Under the pieces are notes generated by a model. It was given only the letters and a program-made list of their open reading frames with translations. It did not search any database and was not told where the DNA came from. This document shows, one piece after another, positions 60,582 through 64,000 of a stretch of DNA of 64,000 nucleotides. The position numbers were made by a program, and so were the translations under genes. Numbering within the stretch: position 1 is the first letter of the stretch; each line of letters starts with the position of its first letter. Origin of the DNA: Microvenator marinus (GTDB lineage: Bacteria; Myxococcota_A; Bradymonadia; Bradymonadales; Bradymonadaceae); NCBI RefSeq assembly GCF_007993755.1, contig NZ_CP042467.1, forward strand, positions 4,798,001 to 4,862,000, in the 5' to 3' direction.

Positions 60582-62038
60582 CGATTTGAGTAAGTCAGCT
60601 CGTTTTGACACTCAAAGCCATTCCCCTCAAATCTCAGGGCCCGTACTTTGGCGAGCTGGTAGTCGATGTAATACCAGCCATTGCCTGGGTCTCCTTCAAA
60701 TGACGTGAAAGCGGCACCCGCTGCACCAGGCGGGGCGGTCGACCGCACAAGTCCCTCAAATCGAATTTCAAAGTGCTCGCCATCCGCATCCACTTCAACA
60801 AATGCACGATCTCTCCATCCGTTTGCGTTCGTCCATACTCCTGCACTCCCAAGATGAGCTTGCCAACTCGCAGGGAAAGAACCGGATACAATCGTAGACT
60901 GCGGTGAAACCCATTGGAGAAGTGAGCCATCTGGGAAGTTCAGCATGAACACGGTCCCTCCAAGATCTTGAGAGAAAATCGAGGTTCCCGTGATTTCGAA
61001 TTTTCCACTTTTATGAGCAGGTCCAAAGGTCTGGTACCTGCATTGGCAGTCGCCGACTTGAACCTTCATTTGGCGGGTGATGGGGTCTCGGTTTGGCCAG
61101 GTGGCGGTTGCCCAGAGTTCATACTCGCCCTCTGCTTCGGCTCTAAACACACCGTCTTCTATCTCAGGGCTCCATGTGATTGTTGCTTCTTGGCCGATGT
61201 GTGAAGACGCCGAAGGGTTGAAGGCTACGGATTGGCCCACTGAAAGACACTCACTGGTGGGAAAGACCACAAACTCTTCCAGGACCAAGATGGTGTTGCC
61301 TCGACGAGGAACGGGGCCAAGGCTGGGCTTTCGAAGTCCCGTTTTTGCTGCGGATTCAGCACGAATCAGAAGTGGATAGAGGCTTTCATCGGTGGGAGTA
61401 CCGTAGGAGAAGTAGCCCCAATCCACGTTTGTAGTGAACGGCTGTGTGATGCCATCATCGACTTGCCACCTCAGTTCATTGTCAAGCGCGTTGCTTATCT
61501 GAAACTCAATATCTATCAACTCTCCAGGCTCAACCGCTCTCACAGTAGGGTGAAACTGAACTTCGATTGGTAGTATCTCTCCATCAACAATGATCGCCTC
61601 CGACTTAAGTAGAAAAAGATCTTCCCTTGGGGCCAAAACCAAGACCTCTTCACCTATCTCGAGAGGATCCACACAGAGTTTGCCACACGACCCGCCAACC
61701 ATGTTGCCATTTTGGGGGATAATCGTAATCCATCGATCATGGTTGAGATCGATGTTCGAAAACAGCCAGCCTCCGAACATACCCGCCTCGATTTCTTGAG
61801 AGAGAACGCCAGATGCTTTGTCTTTTGCAAGGTCCACAACGGAGTCCAATATCTTGGCTGTTTCACCACCTAAAACCGTCTTTTGATAGGAACCCAAGCC
61901 CTTGACGAAGTATGCGAGTCCAACAGTAAGGCCTATGAGATTCGCTGGCTCTCCAGCCTTGGCTGTATAGAGCACGCTCTGAAACTCGATTGTCTCGCGA
62001 TCTTCTTCGAACCGAAGGAAGGGAGGAGCTCTGGGCAA
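60578..62038 (-). CDS. hypothetical surface protein, apparently 5'-truncated
   Basis: 486-residue open frame without a signal peptide. The interior is rich in beta-strand-like text with Cys pairs (GGSCGKLCVDPLE, VGDCQCRYQ) and conserved-looking Gly/Pro turns; the first eight residues (MPRAPPFL) look like chance sequence over a breakpoint near 62015. The body from FEEDRETIEFQSV looks like the middle of a larger exported protein. It overlaps the head of the SNF2 fragment on the other strand by 49 bases, an arrangement explained by a deletion or recombination junction. Function unknown. Confidence 0.55.
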   Translation of the reverse strand: MPRAPPFLRFEEDRETIEFQSVLYTAKAGEPANLIGLTVGLAYFVKGLGSYQKTVLGGETAKILDSVVDLAKDKASGVLSQEIEAGMFGGWLFSNIDLNHDRWITIIPQNGNMVGGSCGKLCVDPLEIGEEVLVLAPREDLFLLKSEAIIVDGEILPIEVQFHPTVRAVEPGELIDIEFQISNALDNELRWQVDDGITQPFTTNVDWGYFSYGTPTDESLYPLLIRAESAAKTGLRKPSLGPVPRRGNTILVLEEFVVFPTSECLSVGQSVAFNPSASSHIGQEATITWSPEIEDGVFRAEAEGEYELWATATWPNRDPITRQMKVQVGDCQCRYQTFGPAHKSGKFEITGTSIFSQDLGGTVFMLNFPDGSLLQWVSPQSTIVSGSFPASWQAHLGSAGVWTNANGWRDRAFVEVDADGEHFEIRFEGLVRSTAPPGAAGAAFTSFEGDPGNGWYYIDYQLAKVRALRFEGNGFECQNELTYSNR

Positions 62039-63315
62039 TCATGGACTTTGCGCAGCCCAGTCTTCTGAGTTCCAAAGCAGACTTTAAGGCAAGGTATGAA
62101 GAGCCGATCGAGCGACGCGGGCCAGAAGGGGACCAGGCGGCCCAAGGGTTGCTCGCTGCGTTGGGCAATCATTATCTGCGCCGAACCAAGGAGGAGGAGC
62201 TCGCTGATCAGCTTCCGAACAAGACTCACCAGGTGTTTGAAGCACCGATGAGCCCCCAACAGTTCGAGATTTACGATGCGGTCAGACGCTGGTATGTGGC
62301 AACTCAGCAAGGCCCTCTGCCCGCGATTAGCGGACTGATTATGGCCTGTGCGCATCCACTCGCCGTCAACCCGGATGTCTTAGAGGCCGTGGGATATTCG
62401 AAGAGCTTCACGCAGGAGACCCAAGGCGCGGAGCTCATGGAGATGAGTGCCAAGTTCGCGTATCTTCGCGAGGCTCTGGAGCATGTCGCGAGCGCCGGTG
62501 AAAAGGCGATCTTGTTCACCCGCTTTAAGGACTTACAGCTCTTGCTCCAGCGCTTCTTGACTGGTGAGTTCAAGATTCATCCTCGAATCGTGAATGGGGA
62601 AGTGGCTGGAAATTCCCGACAGTCGCTCATCGATCGCTTCAATGAGGGCAAGGGGTTTGGTTGCATCATCATGTCGACGGATGCGGCGGGCGTGGGTGTG
62701 AACGTGACCGGTGCGAATCATGTGTTCCATGTGACGCGCCCCTGGAATCCGGCCAAAGAGATGCAGGCCACAGACCGCGCTTATCGTATTGGACAGACGC
62801 GCGACGTGACCGTCCACCTCCCAGTGGTGATGCACCCGACGTTGAATTCACTGGATAAGTTGCTCCATGACCTTTTGGAGAGCAAGCGCGAGCTAGCCAC
62901 CCAGGTGATTCGACCGAGCGGCTCCCTGGACATCACATGGGAAGATCTCGAAGAAGGACTGGGAACGGTGGCATCGCACGAGACAGTGGAGTCGGTCCTT
63001 CCCTCCAACCTACCGTCCTTCAAAACTCCAGAGCTCGTTTTGAACCTCCTTGAGAGTCCTGTCTTGCGCGAACGTCTCGACCGACACGGCGTTCAGGGGA
63101 ACGACTTGAAGGTGGTTCTTTCATTTGCGCTCGAACGTGAAGGGCGCACCACCGTTTCCCAACTCGCACGTTGTATGAATCGCGACGAGAGTAGGGTCGC
63201 CAGAATGATCTCGCCACTCATGAACGTGCTGAATCGCGACGGCTACATGGTGCTGAGGCGTGAAGAGGGCTTGCTACACTTGAACAAAGACCTCCTTCAT
63301 CAACAATTTGCGTGA
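61990..63315 (+). CDS. SNF2-type helicase C-terminal half with winged-helix tail (5'-truncated)
   Basis: 441-residue frame. Homology to SNF2 helicases starts abruptly at ELWAIMDF (about 62027), a position normally preceded by TGTPxENR and the whole ATP-binding domain; those are absent. What remains is the helicase C-terminal domain: ILFTRFKDLQLLLQRF, LIDRFNEGKGFGCIIMSTDAAGVGVNVTGANHVFHV, and motif VI QATDRAYRIGQTRDV. The end is a winged helix (VSQLARCMNRDESRVARMISPLMNVLNRDGYMVLRREEGLLHLNKDLLHQQFA), of a type seen in PglZ-like and helicase proteins of defence loci. The head before 62027 is likely chance sequence. ATPase-dead remnant. Confidence 0.75.
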   Translation: MSRDLLRTEGREELWAIMDFAQPSLLSSKADFKARYEEPIERRGPEGDQAAQGLLAALGNHYLRRTKEEELADQLPNKTHQVFEAPMSPQQFEIYDAVRRWYVATQQGPLPAISGLIMACAHPLAVNPDVLEAVGYSKSFTQETQGAELMEMSAKFAYLREALEHVASAGEKAILFTRFKDLQLLLQRFLTGEFKIHPRIVNGEVAGNSRQSLIDRFNEGKGFGCIIMSTDAAGVGVNVTGANHVFHVTRPWNPAKEMQATDRAYRIGQTRDVTVHLPVVMHPTLNSLDKLLHDLLESKRELATQVIRPSGSLDITWEDLEEGLGTVASHETVESVLPSNLPSFKTPELVLNLLESPVLRERLDRHGVQGNDLKVVLSFALEREGRTTVSQLARCMNRDESRVARMISPLMNVLNRDGYMVLRREEGLLHLNKDLLHQQFA

Positions 63316-63346
63316 AGCCTAGGAATTGACCCAGTATCTTTAGCTC

Positions 63347-63376
63347 CGGCATGAAACGTGCCGCCTCTTCTTTTTT
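63347..63376 (+). terminator. possible terminator after SNF2 fragment
   Basis: CGGCA, loop TGAAACG, TGCCG (63347-63363) followed by CCTCTTCTTTTTT. A short stem but a good T-run, 32 bases past the SNF2 stop. Confidence 0.5.
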
Positions 63377-63467
63377 ACCGTTTGCGCTTGTTGAACTCCA
63401 GGAACCTTGACACTCTCGAGCAAACAAATCAAAGCGCCGGAGCCGAGGTTCGGCGGTTGGAGGATAT

Positions 63468-64000
63468 GTGGCAGAACTGAGACTGAGGTCCGTCGGAGAC
63501 CTTCTGAACGAACGATTTTTCGTTCCAGACTATCAACGTGGATACCGATGGACGAAACGGGAGGTGGAAGCCCTGCTCAACGATGTGGAAGCTTTCTACA
63601 AAGAGAGTAAGAAGAATACATCCGGCAGTAGCTTCTACTGCCTGCAACCGATCGTGGTTAGCCCCCGTGAAGACGGCTCTTGGGAGTTGATAGATGGGCA
63701 GCAGCGACTGACCACAATACTACTGATTTTGCGTGAGTTGGGCGGATTAGCCCCGGGACTGTTGAGCTCGGTTTTCAGCGTCGAATATGAAACGCGAATG
63801 GATAGCCACGGCTATCTGATGGATCCACAAGAGTCGCTTAAGGATGCAAACATCGATTTCGCCCATATCTATGACACGTGGGCCGTCATCCGAGAGTGGG
63901 TCAGTAGCCGCGGAACGATGAACCTGCATCTTCTAACCACGTTCATTCAGCCGGATGATGAGGGGCCAAATGTGCGCGTGATATGGTATGAGTTGGATCA
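63468..64000 (+). CDS. DUF262 family protein, N-terminal part (GmrSD type), runs off window
   Basis: Open frame of 177 codons to the window end, starting at GTG with GGAGG four bases upstream. The translation begins MAELRLRSVGDLLNERFFVP and carries the DUF262 motifs VPDYQRGYRWTKREVEALLNDV and LIDGQQRLTTILLILREL; the DGQQR core belongs to the ParB/Srx-like NTPase site found in GmrS, the subunit of the type IV restriction enzyme GmrSD, and in related defence proteins. Downstream (HNH nuclease, DUF1524) is not visible. Position next to a truncated SNF2 helicase suggests a defence island. Confidence 0.8.
   Translation, partial: MAELRLRSVGDLLNERFFVPDYQRGYRWTKREVEALLNDVEAFYKESKKNTSGSSFYCLQPIVVSPREDGSWELIDGQQRLTTILLILRELGGLAPGLLSSVFSVEYETRMDSHGYLMDPQESLKDANIDFAHIYDTWAVIREWVSSRGTMNLHLLTTFIQPDDEGPNVRVIWYELD

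Overview
The window is chromosomal DNA from a Gram-negative bacterium. It carries TonB, ExbBD and LytM-type envelope genes, many lipoproteins with PKD or thrombospondin type 3 repeats, Hanks-type Ser/Thr kinases, a cobalamin riboswitch and moderately GC-rich codon use. That mix suggests a deltaproteobacterial or myxobacterial relative, for example Bradymonadales-like; this placement is inference from gene content, not a computed phylogeny. No insertion sequence, CRISPR array, tRNA or rRNA gene was found.

Layout. 1-7.3 kb: 3' end of a RecD-type helicase, an aldo/keto reductase, and an overlapping trio of GH13 glycosidase, gluconate-dehydrogenase-like small subunit and GMC oxidoreductase. 7.3-12.3 kb: a minus-strand operon behind a cobalamin riboswitch, encoding a BtuB-like TonB receptor, a beta-propeller lipoprotein (possible BtuG analogue), a PduO-type cobalamin adenosyltransferase and a lycopene cyclase. 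12.3-18 kb: a PKD/lamin-tail lipoprotein, a DUF1015 protein, a WGR protein and the decayed remains of an AbiE-like type IV toxin-antitoxin pair. 18-23 kb: a large TSP3/FG-GAP lipoprotein, an esterase and a glycosyltransferase resembling tRNA-queuosine mannosyltransferase (GTDC1). 23-33 kb: stand-alone rpsD, then rpoB-rpoC separated from the usual rplKAJL neighbours. 33-38 kb: a gamma-carbonic-anhydrase-like protein, a probable pseudokinase and an intact Ser/Thr kinase.

37.5-43 kb is the mreB-mreC-mreD-mrdA-rodA cell-elongation operon, facing a PpiD-like foldase. 45-46.8 kb holds a DUF547 lipoprotein and an M15B carboxypeptidase. 46.9-50.3 kb holds a cell-division module, ftsE-ftsX-envC, in which FtsE has lost most ATPase motifs. 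50.3-58.3 kb carries glycosyltransferases, a retropepsin-like protease, a GAF-GGDEF cyclase, an FtsB-like coiled-coil protein, and a tightly overlapping zinc-ribbon/membrane/ExbB/ExbD group. 58.5-60.6 kb has a cold-shock-domain protein and an outer-membrane barrel. From about 62 kb a recombination scar joins two truncated genes (a surface protein and the C-terminal half of an SNF2 helicase), followed by a DUF262 (GmrSD-type) gene running off the end; this looks like the edge of a defence island.

The most interesting unit is the riboswitch operon, which seems to link B12 capture at the cell surface, conversion to adenosylcobalamin and carotenoid cyclisation in one transcript.
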